Source: Clostridiaceae bacterium Marseille-Q4145
GTDB taxonomy: Bacteria; Bacillota; Clostridia; Lachnospirales; Lachnospiraceae
Length of the DNA stretch: 64,000 nt
Reading direction: 5' to 3'
Assembly: GCA_018223365.1 (NCBI GenBank)
Contig: JAGTTP010000002.1
Span: 1 to 64,000, forward strand
Shown here: one piece after another, positions 47,305 through 55,195 of the stretch
Position numbering within the stretch: the stretch's first letter is position 1
How the letters are laid out: every line of letters starts with the position of its first letter
Translations under genes and position numbers: made by a program
Notes under the pieces: generated by a model
Told to the model about the DNA's origin: nothing
Seen by the model: only the letters and a program-made list of their open reading frames with translations
Databases searched by the model: none

Positions 47305-47490
47305 TTTCCCACGCTCCTTCCCGGCTTGTTTTACCGTGTAGGCGCTTTTTCTCATTAAAAAAGCTGCTTAAAAACCTGTTAACCTTCCATACGCTCTATA
47401 GCTGGCGTAACCGCTGCTATTTTTTCACAGTATGCAGTATCAGCTATTAGCTTGCTTCCTCTGCTGCAAGGTAGCCACCCTTGCCACTAA

Positions 47491-47563
47491 TGCGCCGTGT
47501 GGGATTTGAACCCACGACTTACCGCTTATGAGGCGGTCGCTCTAACCACTGAACTAACGGCAC
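47491..47563 (-). tRNA. tRNA with CAT anticodon (Met or Ile2)
   Basis: Full cloverleaf on the minus strand: acceptor GTGCCGT/ACGGCGC, anticodon stem ACCGC/GCGGT with loop CTCATAA, T-stem GTGGG/CCCAC with TTCAAAT, discriminator A. No CCA is encoded. CAT fits elongator Met, or Ile-AUA if lysidine-modified; I cannot separate them. It lies inside the prophage early region. Confidence 0.93.
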
Positions 47564-47593
47564 TTGCCGGGCGGCTGCTTCCGCCCTGGTACT

Positions 47594-47851
47594 CTATTTC
47601 TTATATTTTTTTAAACGTACATTCTTTAACAGGTCGTCCCAGTCTTCTTCGTCCCAATCCGGCAACTGCTCCCCCAGAAGGCTTTTAATATAACTGGAAT
47701 CCTCTAACTGCTCGTCTGTAAGGTCTGCTGCAAGGTCTTTTACTAGGTTTGCATATTCAACTAACGCACCCGCCAGGTCTTCGCCTATGCTCTCAACTAC
47801 TTCTTTCGCTACCTTTTCTGCTATAATCTCTTTTGCTCTGTCCTCGCTCAT
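47594..47851 (-). CDS. hypothetical acidic protein
   Basis: 85 aa from the ATG at 47851 (RBS GGAAG). Helical, acidic: EDRAKEIIAEKVAKEVVESI GEDLAGALVEYANL and LPDWDEEDWDDLLKNVRLKK. First leftward gene after the lytic promoter, so an early lytic function is likely. Confidence 0.6.
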   Translation of the reverse strand: MSEDRAKEIIAEKVAKEVVESIGEDLAGALVEYANLVKDLAADLTDEQLEDSSYIKSLLGEQLPDWDEEDWDDLLKNVRLKKYKK

Positions 47852-47937
47852 TTTCTTTTCTTCCTTTCGTCGTTGGTGTATAATCTTGTTAAGCAATTTT
47901 TAGTTGCTAATCCTTCAAGTGAAAGGGGGTGTGCATT

Positions 47938-48087
47938 ATGAGCGACACCAGCCCAATCACGAAAGAAGAATTGCTTACTGCTATTACTTCTGCCCTGGCT
48001 GTTATCCGTCCAGAATTTGACGACCCAGCTTATAGCGCGGTTATCAAATTTGCCCAAGAACTGGAAACCCAGATTATGAAGCTGTAG
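47938..48087 (+). CDS. 49-aa hypothetical protein, antisense to the lytic leader
   Basis: ATG at 47938 with RBS AAAGGGGG. Reads MSDTSPITKEELLTAITSAL then AVIRPEFDDPAYSAVIKFAQ. A TATAAT box is at 47879-47884 and a terminator follows. It is opposed by the leader of the leftward lytic transcript. Confidence 0.55.
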   Translation: MSDTSPITKEELLTAITSALAVIRPEFDDPAYSAVIKFAQELETQIMKL

Positions 48088-48117
48088 TAAGCACAGTCAC
48101 TAAAGATAGCCTGGAAA

Positions 48118-48153
48118 GTCGTCGTATTAAGGGTACGGCGGCTTTTCTCTTTC
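48118..48153 (+). terminator. terminator of the 49-aa gene
   Basis: GTCGTCGTA (48118-48126) pairs with TACGGCGGC (48134-48142, with G-U pairs), followed by TTTTCTCTTTCTT. Confidence 0.65.
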
Positions 48154-48244
48154 TTGACTATGTGATTATATTACCCCACATAGTCCACATTGTCAATAGC
48201 GTTTTTATATTTTTATTGACTATGTGGGATTTTAGTGTTATTGT
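48154..48244. promoter_or_regulatory. lysogeny switch: divergent promoters with three operator half-sites
   Basis: Leftward: TTGACA (48196-48191), 17-base spacer, TAATAT (48173-48168), a near-consensus lytic promoter. Rightward: TTGACT (48216-48221), 17 bases, TATTGT (48239-48244), for the repressor. GACTATGTG lies at 48156-48164, its complement CCCACATAGTC at 48175-48185, and GACTATGTGGG at 48218-48228, covering the leftward core promoter and the rightward -35. Confidence 0.8.
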
Positions 48245-48279
48245 TAGCTTACATCATAAAAAGAAAGGAGTTATACACT

Positions 48280-48645
48280 TTGAAAGACAGGATAAAAGCT
48301 ATACGGAAGCACCCCAGCATTAACCTTAATCAAGAAGAATTTGGAAAGCGCGTAGGTGTAAAAGGAAACACAATAGGCAATTATGAATTAGGTTTACGCA
48401 ATCCTTCCGAAGCTGTTATATTTTCGATTTGTCGGGAATTTAATGTTAATGAAGACTGGCTTAGGACTGGAAGCGGCGATATGTTTAACCCTATGTCCGA
48501 AGACGAAGAATTAGATATGTACATAGGTCGCATATCCGGCGGCGAAGATAAGTTTAAAAAGAATCTGCTTAAGGCTCTTTGCAAGCTTACGGATGAAGAA
48601 TGGAACGTACTTAAGAAAATCATTGCAGAAATGAAAGAAGGGTAG
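48280..48645 (+). CDS. CI-like phage repressor
   Basis: 121 aa from a TTG at 48280 with RBS AAGGAG. HTH_3 domain (LNQEEFGKRVGVKGNTIGNY ELGLRNPSEAVI), then a linker and the C-terminal ELDMYIGRISGGEDKFKKNL. It is short and lacks a LexA-like peptidase domain, so RecA-stimulated self-cleavage is not expected. Its promoter overlaps an operator, suggesting autoregulation. Confidence 0.82.
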   Translation: MKDRIKAIRKHPSINLNQEEFGKRVGVKGNTIGNYELGLRNPSEAVIFSICREFNVNEDWLRTGSGDMFNPMSEDEELDMYIGRISGGEDKFKKNLLKALCKLTDEEWNVLKKIIAEMKEG

Positions 48646-48648
48646 ACG

Positions 48649-48750
48649 CTATTTACGTCCACCCTTCAACCCCAGGATATAAAAGTATATCTTCCTTAAC
48701 AATCTTTCTTCCTGGATAGTATCTATAAGGTTGTGCAGCTTCTCACGCAT
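48649..48750 (-). CDS. 33-aa small phage protein
   Basis: ATG at 48750 (MREKLHNLIDTIQEERLLRK then IYFYILGLKGGRK) with AAGGAAGGGGG upstream. Ends three bases from the convergent repressor stop. Helical and basic; similar small ORFs accompany regulators in related prophages, as far as I recall, with no known role. Confidence 0.5.
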   Translation of the reverse strand: MREKLHNLIDTIQEERLLRKIYFYILGLKGGRK

Positions 48751-48884
48751 TATAGTTAAGCCCCCTTCCTTAGTGCTACCCATTATAAAAGATTTTGCCC
48801 GGCTTGTCTTATATTCTAAAATCATTTCCAGAATCTTGGAAATATTTTTACTGCCAGGGCTTCAAAGGTTTTACTATGGTATAC

Positions 48885-49085
48885 TTACTTATATTCTGAT
48901 TCGTACAGGTCGCTAATGCGGCAGCCTAACCCCTTGGCTATCTTTTCCAGGTTAGCCAGTGTAGGCGAAGTCTTCCCATTTTCAATATTGTTAAGCGTGG
49001 ATTTACTTACACCTGTTACGGCTGCTACAGCTTCCAGCTTTAAGCCTTTAGCTGTACGGATTTCCCATAACTTAATAATTACCAT
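48885..49085 (-). CDS. HTH transcriptional regulator (Cro/CI family)
   Basis: 66 aa, a bare HTH_3/XRE domain: IRTAKGLKLEAVAAVTGVSK STLNNIENGKTSPTLANLEK. A small Cro-like regulator, divergent from the HIRAN-like gene at 49145 and convergent to the repressor gene. Confidence 0.85.
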   Translation of the reverse strand: MVIIKLWEIRTAKGLKLEAVAAVTGVSKSTLNNIENGKTSPTLANLEKIAKGLGCRISDLYESEYK

Positions 49086-49144
49086 AATCTACCAGCCTTT
49101 CCGCGTGATAGATTCATGGTACTAAATGAGTAGGACGGTTCATT

Positions 49145-49588
49145 ATGAATACAAAAGATGAATATTTTAACCAGACTTTCCGCCTTGTTGGGGTCACTTT
49201 TGATAACGAAGACGGAACAAATAGACAGAAATTATTAGAAGATATAAAGCTTTTTCGTGGTTCTAATGGATATGATTATAAAAGGGGAAATTTAACTGTA
49301 AACCTTGTCAAATATAAATTTGAGAACGAAGACGCTATACGGGTTGATGTTGGAATATCGCAAGATACATTAGGGCATATTTCCAGACAAGATTTACCTT
49401 TTCTATTAGAAAATTATGATTATATACACGAAGTACCTTACTTAGATATATACTACGGTACTCCCTACGGCTGTTCGGTTACGGTTACTTTCAAAAATCC
49501 CGATTACATACCAGAACCCGAAGCAAACCCTATTGATAATAAACCAGTAAAGAAAGCTGGCTTTTTATCAAAGCTTTTCAAAAAATAA
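49145..49588 (+). CDS. HIRAN-domain-like protein
   Basis: 147 aa. FRLVGVTFDNEDGTNRQKLL, ENEDAIRVDVG then LGHISRQDLPFLLENYDY follow the HIRAN pattern (VGxxF, N.DAI.V, LG.I.R...). HIRAN domains bind DNA ends or stalled forks. It lies in the lysogenic cargo spot between regulators and integrase, so it may be expressed in the lysogen. Confidence 0.55.
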   Translation: MNTKDEYFNQTFRLVGVTFDNEDGTNRQKLLEDIKLFRGSNGYDYKRGNLTVNLVKYKFENEDAIRVDVGISQDTLGHISRQDLPFLLENYDYIHEVPYLDIYYGTPYGCSVTVTFKNPDYIPEPEANPIDNKPVKKAGFLSKLFKK

Positions 49589-49746
49589 TTAAAAAGCCGC
49601 CCCAGGCTGCCACCCGGAACGGCTCACGCGATACCTATAAACAAGGGCTTATAGATAATCTCAACGCACATACGATTATACCATAAGCCTAACGATTTAG
49701 AAAGGGGCTTATTTTTTATACCCTTTTTTAGAAAGGCTGTGATTAT

Positions 49747-50937
49747 ATGCTTATTAAATGCCCGGAATGTAACAGGGAAATTAGCAGCGCTGCCGCCTGC
49801 TGCCCTGGCTGTGGCTATCCCATTAACACCCCGCCGAAGCCTAAGAAGCAATCGAAGAAGAAAGGCGGCGGCTCTAAGCTGCCGAACGGCTACGGCTCTG
49901 TATATAAGCTATCCGGCAATCGCCGTAAACCCTGGGTAGCTGCTAAAACTTTCGGCTGGATTCTGGATGAAGAAAAAGGAACGGCAAAACAGGTACAGCG
50001 CCCTATAGGTTACTTCCCTACGAAGTCGGAAGCCCTGGACGCGCTGGCGAACTATAACGAAAATCCTTACGATATTGACGTACACAATATCACTTTTGAA
50101 GAAGTTTATAATAAATGGTCTGCCGAATACTTCCCCACCCTTAAGAGTAAGTCCAGCGCCCGCACCGTGATAGCTGCTTACAAATACTGCAAGCCTATCT
50201 ATTCTATGCGTATGCGTGATATAAGGGTAAACCACTTAGAACAGACCATAAAGGACGCTACCGTAGGCGATAGTACTAAGGCGCGCATGAAAAGCCTTTT
50301 TAACCTTATGTACCGCTATGCTATGAAGCATGAAATAGTAGACAAAGACTACGCCGCCCTGTGTGACGGCGTGAAGAAGCCTAAGCCGACTATAGAACGT
50401 ATACCATTTTCCCATGAAGAAATAAAAACCCTGTGGAATAATATAGACTTCCCTTTTACGGATATGGTCTTAATCGGTATTTACTCCGGCTGGCGACCGC
50501 AAGAACTGGCGATATTGAAACTTGCAAACGTGGACTTAGAAGCCCGTACCTTTACAGGCGGTCTTAAGACAGAAGCCGGGATAGACCGGGTAGTACCAAT
50601 ACACCCGCTTATTTTCTCCCTGGTGGAAGCAAATTATAAAAAAGCCCTGGCTATGGGTAGTGAATACCTGTTTAATGATGAAAACGGGCAGCAAGGCACT
50701 TACTTAACCTACGATAAGTACCGGGGCAGATTCAAGAAGGTTATGAAGCGGGTAAACCAGAACCATAAGCCGCATGATACCCGCCACACCTTCATAACGA
50801 AGGGTAAGTATTATCAAATGGACGACTATATATTAAAAATGATTGTGGGACATGCCATTAACGACGTAACAGAAAAGACATATACGCACCGGGTAATTGA
50901 AGAACTGCGCCGGGAAATAGAGAAAATCATAGAATAG
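49747..50937 (+). CDS. tyrosine integrase with N-terminal zinc ribbon
   Basis: 396 aa. Residues 5-23 are a zinc ribbon (CPECNREISSAAACCPGCG), a basic linker follows, then AP2-like arm binding, SAM-like core binding and the catalytic domain: Arg in SGWRPQELAIL, Lys in GGLKTEAGIDR, His-x-x-Arg in KPHDTRHTFITK, His in IVGHAINDVT, Tyr in EKTYTHR. All catalytic residues are present. It sits 150 bases from attR. Confidence 0.93.
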   Translation: MLIKCPECNREISSAAACCPGCGYPINTPPKPKKQSKKKGGGSKLPNGYGSVYKLSGNRRKPWVAAKTFGWILDEEKGTAKQVQRPIGYFPTKSEALDALANYNENPYDIDVHNITFEEVYNKWSAEYFPTLKSKSSARTVIAAYKYCKPIYSMRMRDIRVNHLEQTIKDATVGDSTKARMKSLFNLMYRYAMKHEIVDKDYAALCDGVKKPKPTIERIPFSHEEIKTLWNNIDFPFTDMVLIGIYSGWRPQELAILKLANVDLEARTFTGGLKTEAGIDRVVPIHPLIFSLVEANYKKALAMGSEYLFNDENGQQGTYLTYDKYRGRFKKVMKRVNQNHKPHDTRHTFITKGKYYQMDDYILKMIVGHAINDVTEKTYTHRVIEELRREIEKIIE

Positions 50938-50940
50938 AAA

Positions 50941-50976
50941 AACAGGGGGCGCACCGTCTAAAGTGTGTCCCCTGTT
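50941..50976. terminator. bidirectional terminator between integrase and GGGtGRT gene
   Basis: AACAGGGG (50941-50948) with CCCCTGTT (50969-50976), extended by CGCAC/GTGTG. T-runs are found on both sides when read on the two strands (TTTGTT and TTTTTC). It ends the integrase and also gives the host gene a new terminator in place of the one moved to attL. Confidence 0.75.
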
Positions 50977-50977
50977 T

Positions 50978-51021
50978 GTTAGTTACGCTTGTTAGTTACC
51001 TGTTAGTTTCGTGTTAGTTAC
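50978..51021 (+). repeat. four direct repeats GTTAGTTAC, candidate integrase arm sites (right)
   Basis: Copies at 50978, 50991, 51002 (one mismatch) and 51013, spaced 13, 11 and 11 bases (about a helical turn). A fifth copy in the same orientation lies at 15048 on the other side of the phage. Typical layout of arm-type integrase sites. Confidence 0.6.
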
Positions 51022-51080
51022 CTACTCTATTTTCGGCTTTTTCACACTTTCCTACAATTCTTGTAACCCGCATAAATACT

Positions 51081-51128
51081 ATATTCCTTAGAATCTACCA
51101 GCGTCTGCAGCTTCCTCAATAGAAACTG
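51081..51128. other. attR, forming the 3' end of the GGGtGRT gene
   Basis: Matches 14965-15012 at 40 of 48 bases; GAAACTG (51122-51128) is the likely core. The phage supplies the last 12 or so codons and the stop, keeping the host protein intact (ending EEAADAGRF). Confidence 0.75.
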
Positions 51129-52098
51129 CAACTGCAACAGTCATACCAACCATCGGGTTGTTACCTGCGCCGATCAGACCCATCATCTCTACGTGAGCCG
51201 GAACGGAAGAAGAACCTGCAAACTGTGCATCAGAGTGCATACGGCCAAGAGTATCGGTCATTCCGTAGGAAGCCGGTCCTGCTGCCATATTGTCCGGATG
51301 CAAAGTACGTCCGGTACCACCGCCGGATGCAACGGAGAAGTATTTCTTTCCTGCTTCCAGTCTTTCTTTCTTATATGTACCTGCTACCGGATGCTGGAAA
51401 CGGGTCGGGTTGGTAGAGTTACCAGTAATGGAAACATCTACGTTCTCTTTCCACATGATTGCAACACCTTCCGGAACGCTGTTAGCGCCGTAGCAGTTAA
51501 CTTTTGCACGAAGACCCTCAGAGTAAGATTTACGGGAAATCTCTTTTACCTCGTTGGTGTACGGATCATACTCAGTCTCAACGAAAGTAAATCCGTTGAT
51601 ACGGGAAATGATCTGTGCTGCGTCTTTTCCAAGACCGTTCAGGATAACACGAAGCGGTTTCTGACGAACTTTGTTTGCTTTCTCAGCGATACCGATTGCA
51701 CCCTCAGCTGCTGCGAAGGACTCGTGTCCAGCCAGGAATGCGAAGCACTCGGTCTCCTCCTCAAGGAGCATCTTTCCAAGATTACCATGTCCCAGACCTA
51801 CCTTACGGGTGTCTGCAACGGATCCCGGAATACAGAAAGCCTGAAGTCCCTCACCGATTGCTGCTGCTGCATCTGCTGCTTTGCGGCATCCTTTTTTGAT
51901 TGCAATAGCTGCACCTACAGTGTAAGCCCAGCAAGCATTCTCGAAACAGATCGGCTGAATGCCTTTGATCTGATCGTATACATTAAGACCAGCGTCTTTG
52001 GTGATCTTCTCAGCTTCTTCGATAGAAGCAATGCCGTAGCTGTTCAGAACAGCGTTGATTTTATCAATACGTCTCTCATATGATTCAAATAATGCCAT
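51088..52098 (-). CDS. GGGtGRT protein
   Basis: 336 aa, full length for the family named after the motif seen here as VASGGGTGRTLHPDNM. Also VSITGNSTNPTRFQHPVAGT and YGMTDTLGRMHSDAQFAGSS. Always found beside an iron-sulfur scaffold gene, as here (20 bases upstream), so it probably acts in Fe-S metabolism, but its reaction is unknown. Its last codons come from the prophage. Confidence 0.93.
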   Translation of the reverse strand: MALFESYERRIDKINAVLNSYGIASIEEAEKITKDAGLNVYDQIKGIQPICFENACWAYTVGAAIAIKKGCRKAADAAAAIGEGLQAFCIPGSVADTRKVGLGHGNLGKMLLEEETECFAFLAGHESFAAAEGAIGIAEKANKVRQKPLRVILNGLGKDAAQIISRINGFTFVETEYDPYTNEVKEISRKSYSEGLRAKVNCYGANSVPEGVAIMWKENVDVSITGNSTNPTRFQHPVAGTYKKERLEAGKKYFSVASGGGTGRTLHPDNMAAGPASYGMTDTLGRMHSDAQFAGSSSVPAHVEMMGLIGAGNNPMVGMTVAVAVSIEEAADAGRF

Positions 52099-52117
52099 TT
52101 TCGTTTACCTCCCAGAA

Positions 52118-52810
52118 TTACTCTTTACGCGGGTCAATGATCTTGACTGCATCTGCAACACGGCCATACTGACCTTTTGCTTTCTCCCATGCAGTGTTCG
52201 GATCGTCGCCTTTTTTGATAAAGTCAGTCATTTTTCCAAGAGATACGAACTGGTATCCAATGATCTGATCGTCTGCATCCAGTGCAATACCGGTTACATA
52301 GCCCTCTGCCATCTCCAGATAACGAGGTCCTTTTTTCAGAGTACCGTACATAGTACCAACCTGGGAACGAAGGCCTTTTCCAAGGTCCTCAAGGCCAGCA
52401 CCAACCGGAAGTCCATCCTCAGAGAATGCGGACTGGGAACGTCCGTAAACGATCTGAAGGAACAGCTCTCTCATAGCGGTGTTAATAGCATCGCATACAA
52501 GGTCAGTGTTAAGTGCTTCCATAACGGTCAGACCCGGAAGAATCTCTGCTGCCATAGCTGCAGAATGGGTCATACCGGAACATCCGATCGTCTCAACAAG
52601 AGCCTCCTGGATGATACCTTCTTTTACGTTCAGGGAAAGTTTACAAGCACCCTGCTGCGGAGCACACCAGCCCACACCATGGGTAAAACCGGAAATATCT
52701 TTTACTTCCTTAGCCTGTACCCATTTTGCTTCCTCCGGAATCGGAGCAGCACCATGATGTACACCCTGAGCTACCGGACACATTTCTTCTACTTCACGTG
52801 AATAAATCAT
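52118..52810 (-). CDS. NifU-like iron-sulfur cluster assembly scaffold protein
   Basis: 230 aa. Conserved Cys residues lie in VGWCAPQQGACKLSLNV, ETIGCSGMTHSAAMAAEIL and NTDLVCDAINTAMRE, as in the scaffold family paired with GGGtGRT proteins. RBS AAGGAGT. Probably the first gene of a two-gene operon. Confidence 0.9.
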   Translation of the reverse strand: MIYSREVEEMCPVAQGVHHGAAPIPEEAKWVQAKEVKDISGFTHGVGWCAPQQGACKLSLNVKEGIIQEALVETIGCSGMTHSAAMAAEILPGLTVMEALNTDLVCDAINTAMRELFLQIVYGRSQSAFSEDGLPVGAGLEDLGKGLRSQVGTMYGTLKKGPRYLEMAEGYVTGIALDADDQIIGYQFVSLGKMTDFIKKGDDPNTAWEKAKGQYGRVADAVKIIDPRKE

Positions 52811-52977
52811 TTGTTTGAAACTCCTTTCAAATAATCATATCAGGTCTTTGGACAGGAGACCTCATATAAATTTATTCTCTCACAAATTTCTCTTTTCGTC
52901 CAGATCATTTTGTAAGATTTTGTGAAATTTTAATCGAAATTGACGATTTCAACATGCTCATTCCTTTCAGTAAAAAA

Positions 52978-52998
52978 GAACCAGTCATCGACCGGTTC
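52978..52998 (-). terminator. terminator of the ABC/SMR operon
   Basis: GAACCAGTC / GACCGGTTC stem; on the minus strand followed by TTTTTTACTG. The stem includes the last codons and stop of the SMR gene. Confidence 0.8.
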
Positions 52999-53323
52999 CA
53001 TTCATATTTAAAATCACGCACCCAATCATAATGCATACAATTCCAAAAATCCCTGAAATGCTGACTTTTTCTCTGAAAACAACTGCTGAAATCAGTGTGG
53101 TTACTACAATACCCACACCGCACCAGATTGCATATGCCATTCCAAGATTCAGTTTCATAACCGTTTTTCCAAATGTCACATGACAAATCAGATAGAATAC
53201 AGCACAAATCAATGTTGGTATGAGGCGGCTGAATCCTTCTGAATATTTCAAAAATGTTGTGGCTACAATCTCTGACCCGATGGCAATTGCGAGCAATAAA
53301 TAAGGCATTAAGCTCCTCCTCAT
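52985..53323 (-). CDS. SMR family multidrug transporter (QacE/EmrE-like)
   Basis: 112 aa with four transmembrane helices. LLLAIAIGSEIVATTFLKYS EGFSRL contains the essential Glu of helix 1 and the SMR motif; YAIWCGVGIVVTTLISAVVF follows. Exports cationic compounds or guanidinium by proton antiport. Last gene of the ABC operon, 5 bases behind the ATPase gene. Confidence 0.9.
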   Translation of the reverse strand: MRRSLMPYLLLAIAIGSEIVATTFLKYSEGFSRLIPTLICAVFYLICHVTFGKTVMKLNLGMAYAIWCGVGIVVTTLISAVVFREKVSISGIFGIVCIMIGCVILNMNGTGR

Positions 53324-53328
53324 GATAA

Positions 53329-54447
53329 CTAATTCGTAATCGTCTGCCCGGTCAGTTTGTCAAACACGTGAAGTTTTTCCAGATCAAATGCCAACCGAAT
53401 TTTATCACCGGGTTTCAGATGTGTATCTGCATCCACTTTTGCAATAATCCTGTTTTCATTTCCCGGCTGTTTGACATAGACAATTGCCTCGGAACCAAGC
53501 ATTTCGTAGACATCCACCTCACCTGAAATAAAAGAAGCCTTTTCCTCTCCGTCTTTCAGAAGACGCAGATGCTCCGGACGGATTCCTGCTACCACTGCTT
53601 TTCCGGCCACGTCCGCCCGCTCCAGCGCATGTTTTACTTTCTCTTCTGTCAATGGAATCGCAATTCCGTCATTAGTCCGGACAGCAAGCTGCTGGTTTTT
53701 ATATTCAAATACCCCATCCATAAAATTCATGGGTGGAGTTCCGATAAATCCGGCCACAAACTGGTTTGCCGGATAACGGAACAGATTCTGCGGCGTATCC
53801 ACCTGTTGTACAACACCGTCTTTCATAACCACAATCCTGGTCCCAAGTGTCATGGCTTCTGTCTGATCATGAGTCACATAAATAAAAGTACTCTCCAGAC
53901 GATGATGGAGACTTGCAATTTCCACACGCATCTGCCCTCTTAATTTAGCATCCAGGTTGGACAGGGGTTCATCCATCAGAAAGACTTTCGGATTCCGGAC
54001 AATGGCTCTTCCCATGGCCACACGCTGTTTCTGTCCTCCTGACAGCTGCCCCGGCTTCCGGTCCAGCACTTCTTTCAGCCCCAGAATTTCTGCAGCCTCC
54101 TGCACCTTCTGCTCGATGACATCTTTTTTCTCACCCCGGATTTTTAAGCTGTAGGCAATATTTTTCCGCACCGACATATGGGGATAAAGTGCATAATTCT
54201 GAAATACCATGGCAATATCCCTGTCACTGGCACTGACATCATTCATTTTCACCCCATCGATATAGAGTTCTCCTCCGGAAATATCCTCAAGGCCTGCAAT
54301 CATGCGAAGCGTCGTAGATTTTCCGCACCCTGATGGTCCTACGAAAATGATAAATTCTTTGTCTGCAATCTTCAGATTAAAATCTTTCACGGCCTCAAAT
54401 CCGTTTTCATAGGTTTTACATACATGTTTTAATTCAATTTCTGCCAT
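53329..54447 (-). CDS. carbohydrate ABC transporter ATPase (UgpC/MsmX family)
   Basis: Start at the ATG at 54447 (MAEIELKHVCKTYENGFEAV; RBS GAGGAG). 372 aa: Walker A FVGPSGCGKSTTLRMIAG, signature QLSGGQKQRVAMGRAIV, Walker B VFLMDEPLSNLDAKLR, and C-terminal TOBE/MalK regulatory domain (VVAGIRPEHLRLLKDGEEK). Energises the permeases at 58112-59863. Overlaps the HAD gene by 14 bases. Confidence 0.93.
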   Translation of the reverse strand: MAEIELKHVCKTYENGFEAVKDFNLKIADKEFIIFVGPSGCGKSTTLRMIAGLEDISGGELYIDGVKMNDVSASDRDIAMVFQNYALYPHMSVRKNIAYSLKIRGEKKDVIEQKVQEAAEILGLKEVLDRKPGQLSGGQKQRVAMGRAIVRNPKVFLMDEPLSNLDAKLRGQMRVEIASLHHRLESTFIYVTHDQTEAMTLGTRIVVMKDGVVQQVDTPQNLFRYPANQFVAGFIGTPPMNFMDGVFEYKNQQLAVRTNDGIAIPLTEEKVKHALERADVAGKAVVAGIRPEHLRLLKDGEEKASFISGEVDVYEMLGSEAIVYVKQPGNENRIIAKVDADTHLKPGDKIRLAFDLEKLHVFDKLTGQTITN

Positions 54448-55195
54448 TTTTTTCTCCTCTTTTTCCTTCCAGCCATGCAGGAAGTTCTGCAACAGACTCT
54501 ATCAGATCATCAGCCACGCATTCCATATGATGTATCTTTCCGGTACCGCTTAAAACGCCAATTGCAAATGCATGTCCGTTATGTGCAAATCTCATATCAT
54601 TGGGGGTGTCCCCCACCATCAGGAGTTCTTCCGGTTTTATATGCCAGCTTTCTGCAGCCAGTTCCACCAGTTTTCCATCCGGCTTTACCGGAAGGGTCCC
54701 ATCATCCGTTCCCCAGAAAGTCACATATCCGGACGCATCCAGGCAGTCCATACATGCTCTGGCAGAGGCATAGGTATCTGTTGTCGCCAGCCCTACCTTC
54801 ACACCATATTCTTCTGTCAGCTTCCGGAATAGTTCCTTCACTTCTGTAAACACCGGATAATCCCTTCTTTTTTCCACCACTTCTGTGTAAAATTCATTCT
54901 GTACTTTTCCCAGTAACTCCTGCTTTTCCGGCAGCAGTTCCGGATGTTTCTCTTTCAGGAAATTCCAGATCACGTCCGTAATCTCCCGATATGTCATCCA
55001 CGCGAATGCTCCTTCCGGGTCGATCTCCGAATCATGAATACCAAGTCTTTCTAACAGTTCTTTTTTTAGGAATTCACGTTCTCCCATATGGCAGCCTGCC
55101 AAAAGCCGGTCCATGACCGGTCCGGCGGCAGTTCCCCATACTTTATAAAAATCAATCAGTGTTCCATCCTTATCAAAAAGAATTCCTTTGATCAT
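54434..55195 (-). CDS. HAD family phosphatase
   Basis: 253 aa. Motif I FDKDGTLIDFYKVW, motif II GLATTD, motif III around KPDGKLVELA, motif IV LLMVGDTPNDMRFAHN. Phosphoglycolate-phosphatase-like class. In an uptake operon with a PHP hydrolase it may remove phosphate from an imported or released ester. Confidence 0.88.
   Translation of the reverse strand: MIKGILFDKDGTLIDFYKVWGTAAGPVMDRLLAGCHMGEREFLKKELLERLGIHDSEIDPEGAFAWMTYREITDVIWNFLKEKHPELLPEKQELLGKVQNEFYTEVVEKRRDYPVFTEVKELFRKLTEEYGVKVGLATTDTYASARACMDCLDASGYVTFWGTDDGTLPVKPDGKLVELAAESWHIKPEELLMVGDTPNDMRFAHNGHAFAIGVLSGTGKIHHMECVADDLIESVAELPAWLEGKRGEKNGRN

Larger units (their letters stand above)
15006..51128. mobile_element. complete siphovirus-type prophage, about 36.1 kb, with a DGR
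   Basis: Bounded by related 48-bp sequences, one being the 3' end of the GGGtGRT gene. It contains an ordered phage genome: integrase, lysogeny switch, replication/partition, HicAB, HNH/terminase, portal, protease, capsid, connectors, tail, baseplate, DGR, holins and two lysins. No head, tail or lysis gene looks broken, so it may be inducible. Gene order and the HK97-type head place it with long-tailed cos/pac phages of Firmicutes. Head, tail and lysis genes all read leftward (minus). Confidence 0.95.

Noticed and set aside
47491..47563. tRNA as the phage attachment site
   Set aside because: It lies well inside the prophage and no partial copy is found at the other end; the duplicated sequence is the GGGtGRT gene end.
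49594..49630. Hairpin AGCCG/CGGCT after the HIRAN-like gene
   Set aside because: Has a T-run only on the minus strand, where no gene would end here; the stem is five base pairs.
51193..52083. Plus-strand frame of 296 aa
   Set aside because: Antisense shadow of the GGGtGRT gene with no family pattern.
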